This document shows positions 21,554 to 28,925 of a DNA stretch of 29,288 nt, one piece after another. Positions within the stretch are counted from its first letter, which is position 1, and each line of letters opens with the position of its first letter. The notes below the pieces were generated by a model. The model was not told the origin of the DNA. It did no database searches and saw only the letters and a list, made by a program, of their open reading frames with translations. Source of the DNA: a virus; the IMG/VR virus record IMGVR_UViG_3300037264_001217, positions 1 through 29,288 of that record. One strand, written 5' to 3'. A program made the position numbers and the translations under genes.

Positions 21554-22552
21554 CTAGGCTGCGCTCTCCCATCTCATGATCCGGCAGTTATCCCAACTAT
21601 CGGATGCTGACCCGGCATGGACAATGCCGAACCCGCCCAAGTAGTACCACGCGATACCGCGTGACCGGCCAAAATCAGTCGGGATTTTACCGCGAATTTC
21701 TTCGGGGATGGCAATGGCTTCCGCCACAGTGTCTTCGCCCAAGAAGAACGCCCAGTCAGACAGCGCATTGTTCCACGGGTCAGCGGTGCGGAAGTTCCAC
21801 GTCACTGAGTCAACCGCGCCACCCTTGGCAACGTGGGTCTGCTCAATGAAGCGGGTGTTCTCGTAGCGCCCAATCTCGCCGTTCATGATGTGCTTGAACC
21901 CGGTCTCCACGTAGAACGAGATGGCTTCAAGGTTGTTCTTGAACGTGCGAAAGGTGGTTGGCCAGCCAATGCCGTAATAATCATCGGCAATGTATGGCGG
22001 GACATTGCGTTCTTTCATGGCGTCAACGATGCCCTTGACGTGTTCTTTGTTCAGGGCAATGTTGTTGGTGATGGTGCAGCCGCCTTCCTCTACCGTTACG
22101 GCAGTGGCGCTGTTGCCACTGGTCGGCGTTACGGTCAGGCCGCTCAGCTTGAACTGGGCATGGGCCGCGCCGTCCAGCGTCTCCTTGGCGTCAATCTTCA
22201 ACACTTTCTTGATGATTTCTTCCACGGGGTGCCGGGACAGGTCATTCAGCTTCCCGGTGTAGGGCACTGAATTGCCGTACTCGGTGATGCTCAACTGACC
22301 TTGGGTGATGGTGAAATTCGTTTCTGGCATCGCCACCGTTTCGGTAAGCGCCGCGCCACCCGTTGTTACCCGGCTGTACACGTTCCAGTTGTACTTCTCA
22401 CCAGCGTTCAGCCCCTTTTCCATCGCATCTCGCGCATCGCACAGCTGGCGAAACTTGACGGCAGGAAGCAGTTCAACTCTGAGCTTGTCAGACAGCTCGT
22501 CGGAATACATGAATCCGCCGAGCACATCTACCGTCCATAATTGTCCAGCCAT
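21554..22552 (-). CDS. Major capsid protein, N4-gp56-type
   Basis: This 332-residue protein has the features of the N4-gp56 major capsid family: an opening GGFMYSDELSDKLRVELLP, then LTETVAMPETNFTITQGQLS, VPYTGKLNDLSRHPVEEII, and near residue 225 the diagnostic HIMNGEIGRYENTRFIEQT. HK97-like fold proteins of this size assemble the icosahedral shell on a scaffold. The C-terminus ends ASDSWDNCRIMRWESAA. GGAGAGG lies upstream of the ATG. The neighbouring upstream gene is scaffold-like, and decoration follows, as in many phage head modules. There is no N-terminal targeting sequence or obvious protease-cleaved delta domain. Confidence 0.85.
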   Translation of the reverse strand: MAGQLWTVDVLGGFMYSDELSDKLRVELLPAVKFRQLCDARDAMEKGLNAGEKYNWNVYSRVTTGGAALTETVAMPETNFTITQGQLSITEYGNSVPYTGKLNDLSRHPVEEIIKKVLKIDAKETLDGAAHAQFKLSGLTVTPTSGNSATAVTVEEGGCTITNNIALNKEHVKGIVDAMKERNVPPYIADDYYGIGWPTTFRTFKNNLEAISFYVETGFKHIMNGEIGRYENTRFIEQTHVAKGGAVDSVTWNFRTADPWNNALSDWAFFLGEDTVAEAIAIPEEIRGKIPTDFGRSRGIAWYYLGGFGIVHAGSASDSWDNCRIMRWESAA

Positions 22553-22589
22553 TATCCTCTCCAGTTCTCAAGTTATGGGCTGGAGATGG

Positions 22590-23807
22590 TCACCTCGCCA
22601 GATCGTGTCCTGCACGTCTGCGTAAGCGTTCCAAGTGCTCCTTGCCCGTGGGTACGTGCCGCTCTTGCGGTACACCAGATGGCGCTGTAGCGTCAGCTTG
22701 AGATGGCGGGGTGAAGGAGCGTTTGCGCTCTATGCGGGTCTGTCGTTCCTTTTCTTCTGCGCTGGGTAACGAGCCAAGACCAAACTGCTCAACGAATTTC
22801 TTTACAGCCCGGGCTGATGCACGCACCAACTCTACCTGCGACCGTCCTTCGTTTTCTGGGTTGGCTTGCATCTCTTTGTATTTCTGACGCGCCATGCCCA
22901 GTGCGTCTAGGTCATACAGAATATCTGGGAACTCGGTCCGGATAAGCTCATTCGCCTCCAGCCTGTCCTGCTCAAGCAAGCGCTCCAGTTCCTGCTGCGC
23001 CTCTCCTCTCGGGAATGGCGTAGTGGTGACCGCTGGACTTGGTGCTGGCTGTGCCGCTTTGGGCCTTGACGTAGCTATCTTTTCAAATACTTCGTCAATT
23101 CGTTTGGAGGAACCGTCAATCACCGCATCCATGAGCTCCCCTTTCAGGGTTTCATGCTCTGCCGTTGATAGACCGTCTTTTGATGGGTCTGGGGTTTGAA
23201 GATTCCCTCGCTGCACCTTCTCCGCTGCGTCCAGAATGGCCTGCGCTGCGCTTTCGGCAGTAGCTGCTTTCTGGAGGCGGATCGTTGCCGCTCGGTTTTT
23301 CTGGTATGGAACAAGGCCGCCAGCATCGTCAATGTCCTGCTGAGAGACTTGGTATTCCTTACCCAGAATCTTCACGCCAACAATACTCTCAACAGGTGGC
23401 CGTTGCAATACGGGCGCAGGCGCTGCGGGAGGCGCAACTGTTGGCGGGGCCTGCTCCGCCATCATGCGTGCCAGCTCCTTGGTTTCTGCTTCATCCATGT
23501 TGCGATTGGTGTCAATGACAGTGCTGCCGTCCTCGCCCGAAGCTGCCTCGGCCACCAGCGCCTGAATCAGCTTCACGTCAGGCGCATCCTCGCCGTCCTT
23601 GCGCTGCACCATGTTGCGGTTCTTGCGAGCCTTGTCGTACAGGTTGTTCATGCCAGCACGATGCTCTACCTTGGTTGGGGCCGCTTCACCCCCAGTGGGC
23701 ACCACAACCCCGGGATCGGGGGTGAGCTCAGGTGCCAGCTCAGCGGCTGCGCTTACCTGTTCTTGGGTCACCTTGCCGCTTGTGTAGCCATCAAGTTTCG
23801 CGTTCAT
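22590..23807 (-). CDS. Scaffold-like head assembly protein
   Basis: I start this 405-residue protein at MNAKLDGYTSGK (23807), with AAGAGG about 9 bases upstream; the longer frame would overlap the previous gene by 77 bases. It lies directly before the major capsid gene. It is highly charged, Ala/Glu/Gln/Pro-rich and mostly helical, with disordered Pro-rich linkers (APPAAPAPVLQRPP) and LERLLEQDRLEANELIRTEF. The basic C-terminal helix (KEHLERLRRRAGHDLAR) fits the capsid-binding end of phage scaffolds. A segment near residue 160, VKILGKEYQVSQQDIDDAGG, looks folded. There is no protease motif that I can see. Confidence 0.7.
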   Translation of the reverse strand: MNAKLDGYTSGKVTQEQVSAAAELAPELTPDPGVVVPTGGEAAPTKVEHRAGMNNLYDKARKNRNMVQRKDGEDAPDVKLIQALVAEAASGEDGSTVIDTNRNMDEAETKELARMMAEQAPPTVAPPAAPAPVLQRPPVESIVGVKILGKEYQVSQQDIDDAGGLVPYQKNRAATIRLQKAATAESAAQAILDAAEKVQRGNLQTPDPSKDGLSTAEHETLKGELMDAVIDGSSKRIDEVFEKIATSRPKAAQPAPSPAVTTTPFPRGEAQQELERLLEQDRLEANELIRTEFPDILYDLDALGMARQKYKEMQANPENEGRSQVELVRASARAVKKFVEQFGLGSLPSAEEKERQTRIERKRSFTPPSQADATAPSGVPQERHVPTGKEHLERLRRRAGHDLAR

Positions 23808-24192
23808 CTCTGTCAGCCTCTTCAAGTTGCGCCTCAGCCTGCTGGCCGCCGCGTATCGTTTCATCAATCCAGTTAATCAGCATCCGTGCAGCCCGTGCGT
23901 TGCGGTGCGCATCCAGCGCCACTTGGCTGGCCGGGTCAGCTTCCATCTGCCACGCCATGCAGGCCGCATCCAGCTCTCTGGTGGCGTATGCTGTTATAGC
24001 CATCATCGCTGGGTTGTTGTTCAGTGCGCGGACCAGTTCATCAGCCTTCAGCACCTCCCGGATCAGGTCAGCATCAGGGTCATTGCGTGCCAGTGCCTGC
24101 AGAGCCCGCAGCTCGCCCTCCATGGCTTCGTAAGTGTCCTTGGTCCTTGGGCCACGGTAACCATCCAAGTTGCCAAACTGTGTCTCAACCAT
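23791..24192 (-). CDS. Small helical head-region protein of unknown function
   Basis: This 133-residue protein starts at MVETQFGNLDGYRG, with its ATG overlapping the zinc-finger gene's stop by eight bases. An earlier in-frame start would add a Trp/Arg-rich leader that is out of character and covers the previous gene. It is Ala/Leu/Glu-rich and mostly helical, with ELRALQALARNDPDADLIRE and DAHRNARAARMLINWIDETI. It is flanked by the zinc-finger gene and the scaffold. A packaging or head-assembly accessory is possible, but there is no decisive motif. The ribosome binding site is weak, so translation may depend on coupling. Confidence 0.6.
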   Translation of the reverse strand: MVETQFGNLDGYRGPRTKDTYEAMEGELRALQALARNDPDADLIREVLKADELVRALNNNPAMMAITAYATRELDAACMAWQMEADPASQVALDAHRNARAARMLINWIDETIRGGQQAEAQLEEADRDERET

Positions 24193-24427
24193 TGACAGGC
24201 ACCGGCTCTGGTTCAGGCTCAACCGGTGCGAGCGGCTTCCTGTGCATGGCCTTCCGGATGCCCTCTTCCATGCGCATGGCATAGGCAAACGTCTGCTCCA
24301 CCACACCCAAGGCACAGGTGGCGCAGATGGTGCATTTGGTCATGGATGACTGAATCAGCAGGGGGACTGCATCCCTGTGCGTCCCACAGAACGAACAGAG
24401 TAATTCAGCGTTTCTTGGTACTGGCAC
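24185..24427 (-). CDS. Small protein with a ClpX-type C4 zinc finger
   Basis: The 80-residue protein begins at a GTG with GGAG six bases upstream. It contains LLCSFCGTHRDAVPLLI followed by KCTICATC. Cys11, Cys14, Cys35 and Cys38 give the C-x2-C...C-x2-C arrangement of the zinc-binding domain of the ClpX unfoldase, including the conserved CSFCG start and 'IC..C' end; the gap between the pairs is 20 residues, two more than in E. coli ClpX. The rest of ClpX is absent: there is only a helix (EEGIRKAMHRK) and a Glu/Pro tail. It sits between the portal and scaffold genes. It could bind partners that ClpX's own finger binds, or mimic it; that is inference. Confidence 0.75.
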   Translation of the reverse strand: MPVPRNAELLCSFCGTHRDAVPLLIQSSMTKCTICATCALGVVEQTFAYAMRMEEGIRKAMHRKPLAPVEPEPEPVPVNG

Positions 24428-24438
24428 TTTCCTCTCCT

Positions 24439-26889
24439 TTAACCTTCTTCAAATGGCACGGCTCCGAAGTTGTCACGGGCTATCACCCCGGGCTTGTCAT
24501 CGCCGCCCATCTTGGGTGGTGATGCAATGCGCTTGCCCTCGGGCCTTGGTGCTGGCTTTGCTGCGCCATTGGTTTTGGGCTGAGGTGTGGAGTCAATGGC
24601 CCCTGAAGCGTTGGTCATCTTCGTGTCCGGGGTCTTGCTGGCATCCAGCTTCTTGTTCTCCATGTCGTCACTCATGATCGCCTGCTGCTCAGCCAGCCTG
24701 AATTGCCGTTCGTCCATGGCAATGGTGTGCTGCAGGGAGATGCGTTGCTGCACCAGTTCCTGCTTGCGTATGGCGTTCTGCTCACTCTTGATCTGGTAGT
24801 CCAGCTGCATGTCCTTGAGCCTGCCAGCTTCAATCTTGTGCTCCAGCTCAAGCTGGGACACTTCGGTTTGCTGGGTCAACTGCAGCTTCTGCCCTTCCAG
24901 CTTCTCCTTGGACTGAATCTGCATCTGGGCAATCTTCTCAGCGGACTGGTACTTCTGGCCTTCGCTCTGGAGCAGCCCCTTCAGCTGCTCATTCTCCTGC
25001 TTCAGCTGTGTCACCTGCGGGTCTTCCTGCGCAGCACCAGCCAGTGACGGGAAGAACCTGTCTGCGCTCTTGAAACCCACCGCGCCCAGTACCTCAGTGA
25101 CCACTTCCTTCATGTCGGCCTGCTGCACCCACATGGGGTTAATCTCGGTCAGCGTCTGAAAGGCCAAACCAACCTTCTGCAGCCTGCGCTGCGGGTTGGT
25201 AGCCCCGAATCCCACGTTGATGGTCACCTTGACCGGCATGTCCATCATGCGGAATACCTGCTCAGCTGGCACGCCCATGCGCTGGCCAATGATTATCAGC
25301 ACGACCTCATCGGACTCCAGCGCCCGCTCCAGCTCCATCACCTGTTGCAGGGCAGGCTCCACCCACGTCTCGCTGAACGTGCGAATGGTCATCTCAGTGA
25401 TCTGGTTGGCCTGCTCCCCAAGGGCTTGGGTGTTGCCCACACGCTCAGTCACTTGGTGATTGTTCATCACGGTGGACTGGTTGAAGTTGCCAATCAGGTC
25501 ATCGTACTCAATCGCCAGCAGCTGCTGCTCCCTGAATGAGCTGGCAGTGGTGTCCTGAATCTGCCGGATGTGAACATCCCGCTGCGGGTCTTCCATGGCT
25601 GTCACCCCACCCGGGACGTTGCGCAGCAATGAACGCACATCCACGGACGTGCCGCGCTTGATGAAGTACCGGGGCGATAGCACATGACGGATGTTGTCTA
25701 TGCGCAGGTTGGTGATGTCGTTAATCTCATCCTGTAATGGCCTGCCAAGCTCAACCAAGCTCGATGGATAGGGCTTGTGCGACTCCACGGTAGCGAAGCC
25801 CATCACGTAGGGGCGCTCCTTGAGCGGGGTGGTGTCACTCAATGGCACCACGTCACTCAGCATGATTTCAGTGCCCAGCGTAGCGAAGTACCACTCTTGC
25901 CCGTCCTCGCGCATGTAGTTGTGATGCACCCACACGATGTCGTGGTCCTGAATCTCGGTGGTGGCGTCTTCGTAACGGTCTTCCCTGATCCCCTCCCGCG
26001 CTTGGCGAATGGGGTCATAGCTCTGGCGCATGGCACTGCGGATCACCGCACGATCCAGCTTCCTCCAGCGCACGTCCTTGGGGCCCTGTGGCCCAACCTG
26101 CGCCCGCTGCACGATGTCCCCCACGTAGAAGGGCTCCATGTCAATCAGGTATGGGCTGCTCTGTAGCGGGTTACGCCAGTCCGCAGCCGGTGAAAATCTC
26201 ACGTTCTCCACGGGCCGCAGGATGATGTCGGGATGATCGGCAATCACCCGGCGCTCGTACACCATGCGCTCATTGACCGTGGCATTGGTTACCTCATCAA
26301 CCTCAGTCTCCTTGAAGGCATCAAAGGTCTCACGGTATACCCACACCTGCTTACTGATGACCACGCCTTGCTTGGCGGCATCCTGCAGCGCCCCAATCAG
26401 GGTAAGGAACCATGGGATGTCGTTCTGCAAGCGGTAGTTCAGCAGCTCGCCCTGTGCCTCTGCTCCAAGGCGCTGGTTCTTGTCTGCTGGGTTGGGGGCT
26501 GTGGTGTTTACTGCGTCTTCGGTGGCGAAGTAGGCTGCAACCGCAGCAGCTTCCATCTTGCGCATCCCGGCCCGGGTCTTGGGCCTGAACAGCTTGGAGC
26601 GCTTATCGTAGGATTGGTCAGCGTAGCGGCTCCCCCGGGTGTGCTCGCTGTTGAACATGCGCATACTGTCTTCCATGCGCTTCCTAATTGAGGTATCAAA
26701 CCATGACTGGCTGGTTTGGTAGGCCGACCTGCAGCGCTTAATCCAGAACGCATCATTGCTGGGGTCTAGCGAGAGGTCTACCTCATCCTCATCATCACTG
26801 GAGGTGCGCGTCCCAGTCATCACTGACTCAGCCCCGAACCTTCCCCCCTCTAGTAAATCTTCACTGCCTCCGCGCATGTAGCCTGTCAT
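24439..26889 (-). CDS. Portal protein
   Basis: This 816-residue protein starts at MTGYMRGG (26889), whose ATG overlaps the preceding TGA; the longer frame adds only a short unlikely leader. Conserved portal-type segments include DKRSKLFRPKTRAGMRKMEA followed by AAVAAYF, then AAKQGVVISKQVWVY and LQDEINDITNLRIDNIRHVL, followed by a long helical stem. The last ~190 residues are a Gln/Lys/Glu-rich coiled region (EQLKGLLQSEGQKYQSAEK and similar), like the long barrel of P22-type portals, then a Pro/Lys tail. Twelve copies should form the ring through which DNA is packaged and ejected. The length is greater than that of most podovirus portals. Confidence 0.85.
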   Translation of the reverse strand: MTGYMRGGSEDLLEGGRFGAESVMTGTRTSSDDEDEVDLSLDPSNDAFWIKRCRSAYQTSQSWFDTSIRKRMEDSMRMFNSEHTRGSRYADQSYDKRSKLFRPKTRAGMRKMEAAAVAAYFATEDAVNTTAPNPADKNQRLGAEAQGELLNYRLQNDIPWFLTLIGALQDAAKQGVVISKQVWVYRETFDAFKETEVDEVTNATVNERMVYERRVIADHPDIILRPVENVRFSPAADWRNPLQSSPYLIDMEPFYVGDIVQRAQVGPQGPKDVRWRKLDRAVIRSAMRQSYDPIRQAREGIREDRYEDATTEIQDHDIVWVHHNYMREDGQEWYFATLGTEIMLSDVVPLSDTTPLKERPYVMGFATVESHKPYPSSLVELGRPLQDEINDITNLRIDNIRHVLSPRYFIKRGTSVDVRSLLRNVPGGVTAMEDPQRDVHIRQIQDTTASSFREQQLLAIEYDDLIGNFNQSTVMNNHQVTERVGNTQALGEQANQITEMTIRTFSETWVEPALQQVMELERALESDEVVLIIIGQRMGVPAEQVFRMMDMPVKVTINVGFGATNPQRRLQKVGLAFQTLTEINPMWVQQADMKEVVTEVLGAVGFKSADRFFPSLAGAAQEDPQVTQLKQENEQLKGLLQSEGQKYQSAEKIAQMQIQSKEKLEGQKLQLTQQTEVSQLELEHKIEAGRLKDMQLDYQIKSEQNAIRKQELVQQRISLQHTIAMDERQFRLAEQQAIMSDDMENKKLDASKTPDTKMTNASGAIDSTPQPKTNGAAKPAPRPEGKRIASPPKMGGDDKPGVIARDNFGAVPFEEG

Positions 26890-27464
26890 CTGTTCTTCCT
26901 CACGTAGCGGTGTCCATCGGCCTCTACAATGCTCCACTCCCCGGTTGCCAGCTTTCTGGCTATCTCCGCCTCCCTTACCCTCTTCTTGTCCGCGAAGTCA
27001 GATATGTCTGGTATACACTGGCCACGCGCATCCCTTGGGGCCGCCTTAAGCCTGTCAATGTCCATCCGGTCAGGCATCCCAAAGCGCCTCAATATCTCAT
27101 GGCCAGCAATTGTGGCCTGCCGCCGCCTTGGGTCGTTCATGATGTCTACCATTCGGATTGTATACCCATATTCGCTGTGAAGCTGCAGGCAGTACACGTC
27201 AATCATGCGGCCAAACGCATTAGGCTTTATTGCCCATGACCAGCCGGGGTATCGCTTCACCAGAATATCAGCCATGTCCTTGCACAGGATGACAGTGGAG
27301 CTACGGTAGCTATCGTCAAACTGGTTGGGGTTGGTGATTACCCCCTCAGGCTCCCCATGCGGATCACGCTTGCCGGTGTGCAGGATGTTGGCGAGCTTGC
27401 GCTTCACCCATCCCAGATCAAACTTCTCTACCTTGCGATGGGGGGTCGTCTCTTCTTCTGCCAT
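26886..27464 (-). CDS. Conserved-type protein of unknown function next to the portal
   Basis: The 192-residue protein starts MAEEETTPHR and is coupled to the portal gene by an ATGA overlap. Notable segments are VKRKLANILHTGKRDPHGEP, SSTVILCKDMADILVKRYPG and WSWAIKPNAFGRMIDVYCLQ, followed by GYTIRMVDIMNDPRRRQATI. It is basic overall and appears compact alpha/beta. The coupling suggests a role in packaging or portal assembly. It is not a recognisable terminase: no Walker A or nuclease motif is visible. The first 27 bases after the start are also found in the 116-residue gene at the right end, in another frame. Confidence 0.65.
   Translation of the reverse strand: MAEEETTPHRKVEKFDLGWVKRKLANILHTGKRDPHGEPEGVITNPNQFDDSYRSSTVILCKDMADILVKRYPGWSWAIKPNAFGRMIDVYCLQLHSEYGYTIRMVDIMNDPRRRQATIAGHEILRRFGMPDRMDIDRLKAAPRDARGQCIPDISDFADKKRVREAEIARKLATGEWSIVEADGHRYVRKNR
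27437..27463. repeat. 27-bp direct repeat, copy 1
   Basis: These 27 bases are identical to 29081-29107 and in the same orientation. On the minus strand this copy starts one base inside the ATG and encodes AEEETTPH of the 192-residue protein. A chance match of this length in 29 kb is extremely unlikely. Confidence 0.92.
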
Positions 27465-27478
27465 GGTAATTAACGCAC

Positions 27479-27506
27479 TCCAATTCGTCTATTCCAATTC
27501 GTCTAT
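27479..27506. repeat. Perfect 14-bp tandem repeat before the 192-residue gene
   Basis: The + strand unit tccaattcgtctat occurs twice without a gap, at 27479-27492 and 27493-27506. It lies in the 76-bp gap between genes and ends about 15 bases before the ATG of the downstream gene. Confidence 0.9.
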
Positions 27507-27510
27507 AACA
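27501..27510 (-). promoter_or_regulatory. Possible extended -10 promoter, TGTTATAGA
   Basis: The minus strand reads TGTTATAGAC, where TGT precedes TATAGA, four of six matches to TATAAT with the extended TG. It overlaps the right copy of the 14-bp tandem repeat and lies 37 bases or so before the 192-residue gene, in one of the few real gaps in the window. I see no -35 match at 17 bases. It could start transcription of the portal-proximal genes. Confidence 0.25.
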
Positions 27511-27540
27511 TGACGCGAACTGCAAATCCCGCACTATTGA

Positions 27541-28014
27541 TCAGGTATTGGCTTTCGTCATGAACCCCAATGGCACAATGCGTCCTGTTTCCTTGCTCTG
27601 CTTCGTGCCGTGATCATCCTTCATGAACGTACTTGGCGCTACACCCAGTGACGCCCACTTGGCCAGCAGGTGTTTGTGGCTTACCACGTAGACTGCACCA
27701 TCCATGCTCATGAACCCGTAGATTACCGGTATGCCGTTGTTGTAGAACGTCTCGCCCAGCTTTTGGAACCGCTCCACACTCAACAACCAACCTTCTTTCA
27801 GGAAGAATTCCTCATCGTAATTCCTGCACTTAATCTCACCCACCATGACCAGCCGCACGCCACGCATCATTTCAAAATCATGCGACAGCGCCTTGGACCC
27901 CTCCGTCTCCCTGATCATGCAATGCAGGCCACACCGGGATAGGAAACCACTGACAATGTTACAAACTATGTTTTGCTTGGCCCGGTCCTCATCATTCTCA
28001 AATAGCGAGCTCAC
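27541..28014 (-). CDS. Possible PD-(D/E)XK-type nuclease
   Basis: The 157-residue protein starts at a GTG overlapping the previous stop (GTGA). Its layout matches small PD-(D/E)XK nucleases: a first helix with acidic residues (FENDEDRAKQNIV), Asp46 in ALSHDFEMM, then Glu60 and Lys62 in the strand VMVGEIKCRN, then a helix (SVERFQKLGETFYN) and a strand (IPVIYGFM). The D...ExK spacing of 13 residues fits the family core. It could resolve branched DNA, recycle host DNA or help packaging; a degenerate non-catalytic relative is possible. This is a motif-based call, without a search. Confidence 0.45.
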   Translation of the reverse strand: MSSLFENDEDRAKQNIVCNIVSGFLSRCGLHCMIRETEGSKALSHDFEMMRGVRLVMVGEIKCRNYDEEFFLKEGWLLSVERFQKLGETFYNNGIPVIYGFMSMDGAVYVVSHKHLLAKWASLGVAPSTFMKDDHGTKQSKETGRIVPLGFMTKANT

Positions 28015-28196
28015 TTCTTCCCCACTATAGCTTCCAATTCCTTGGCGCAGTCACGTACACGCTTTGCCGTGCAGGGCTGGCGTATGAATTTAGCCAGCGC
28101 TCGCCACAGCTCTGGCAACTCCTGCGCCTTTGCCAGTATGGCCTCGGCGTCCTCTGGTGGCACTTCATGTAAATCACTTTTGAAGCCGAAGGTCAC
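28011..28196 (-). CDS. Small phage protein with CA-ELEA C-terminal signature
   Basis: I start this 61-residue protein at the GTG at 28194-28196, which overlaps the previous stop as GTGA; the TTG start 36 bases upstream would overlap the previous gene by 40 bases. The C-terminal half, LPELWRALAKF...DCAKELEAIV, resembles the ends of the two upstream proteins (LPGEWRD...CADELEALL and VKKWRALN...DCANEITEAL). Such short helical proteins with a 'CA.ELEA' end occur repeatedly in phage genomes; function unknown. Confidence 0.6.
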   Translation of the reverse strand: MTFGFKSDLHEVPPEDAEAILAKAQELPELWRALAKFIRQPCTAKRVRDCAKELEAIVGKK

Positions 28197-28411
28197 TTCA
28201 GTAGGGCTTCCAGTTCGTCGGCGCACAGCCAATCGTAGTGATCTGGATTATCCCGCCACTCCCCCGGTAACTCCCTGACCTTTGCCAGCTTGGCTTCGAG
28301 TTCCGCGATGCGGCGAGCAGCCCACCATTCGGGTTCAGTTTTCGCAATATTTGGGTCCATAATGCGTTGCTGCAAAATGTCGTAGGGTGTTGCCTGTGCT
28401 GTATCACTCAT
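28193..28411 (-). CDS. Small phage protein with CA-ELEA C-terminal signature
   Basis: The 72-residue protein starts at MSDTAQATPYDILQQ, supported by AGGAG seven bases upstream; its ATG overlaps the previous gene's stop by eight bases. The central helix AARRIAELEAKLAKVREL leads to LPGEWRD, then DWLCADELEALLK. The same end pattern is found in both neighbours. It may be a small helical dimer that binds another phage or host protein; nothing more can be said. Confidence 0.65.
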   Translation of the reverse strand: MSDTAQATPYDILQQRIMDPNIAKTEPEWWAARRIAELEAKLAKVRELPGEWRDNPDHYDWLCADELEALLK

Positions 28412-28925
28412 GCTCTGGCTCCTGTAGTGCCTCTGTAATTTCATTCGCACAATCAGCAAGCACCTCTCCTACTGTGATTGACAGACCGTTTAAGGCTCGC
28501 CATTTTTTTACTGTCCACTCCACCCTAGCAACCTTAGCCTCGGCTGATTCGGCACGATCTTTCCATGAGTGCATTGGCTTGTTGGCGATAGTTTTCCAGC
28601 GATCAATCTCCGCTTCCAGTTCGTCGGAATACGGCTTCATCCCGTCCACCACATGACGCACGTTCGATCCGCTGATTGCATCCAGCGACAATCCAGCTGC
28701 TTTCAGGACTTCATGTGCAGCAGCCCATTGCTCCTTTGTTGGTTCAATGAAAATATCAATCGGGATTGCACCAACTTGCAATGCTGTGTAGGCCGCGATG
28801 TCCAGTGCGCGTTTCAGCATGGCTTCGAGCGCCGCGATGCGCTTTTCAAGGCGCATCACTTTGATTGTCGTGTTTTCACGCTGTTCCTCTTTCACCCGAT
28901 TGCGATCCTGTCCGTAGTCACTCAT
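28404..28925 (-). CDS. Coiled-coil phage protein with related C-terminal signature
   Basis: This 173-residue protein starts MSDYGQDRNRVKEEQRENTT and overlaps the previous stop as TAATG. A first helix MRLEKRIAALEAMLKRALD looks like a coiled coil. Then come a middle part with PIDIFIEPTKEQWAAAHEVL, a second long helix (ELEAEIDRWKTIANK) and an end with WTVKKWRALNGL...ADCANEITEAL, a diverged form of the signature shared with the next two genes. No catalytic motif. Function unknown. Confidence 0.65.
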   Translation of the reverse strand: MSDYGQDRNRVKEEQRENTTIKVMRLEKRIAALEAMLKRALDIAAYTALQVGAIPIDIFIEPTKEQWAAAHEVLKAAGLSLDAISGSNVRHVVDGMKPYSDELEAEIDRWKTIANKPMHSWKDRAESAEAKVARVEWTVKKWRALNGLSITVGEVLADCANEITEALQEPEHE

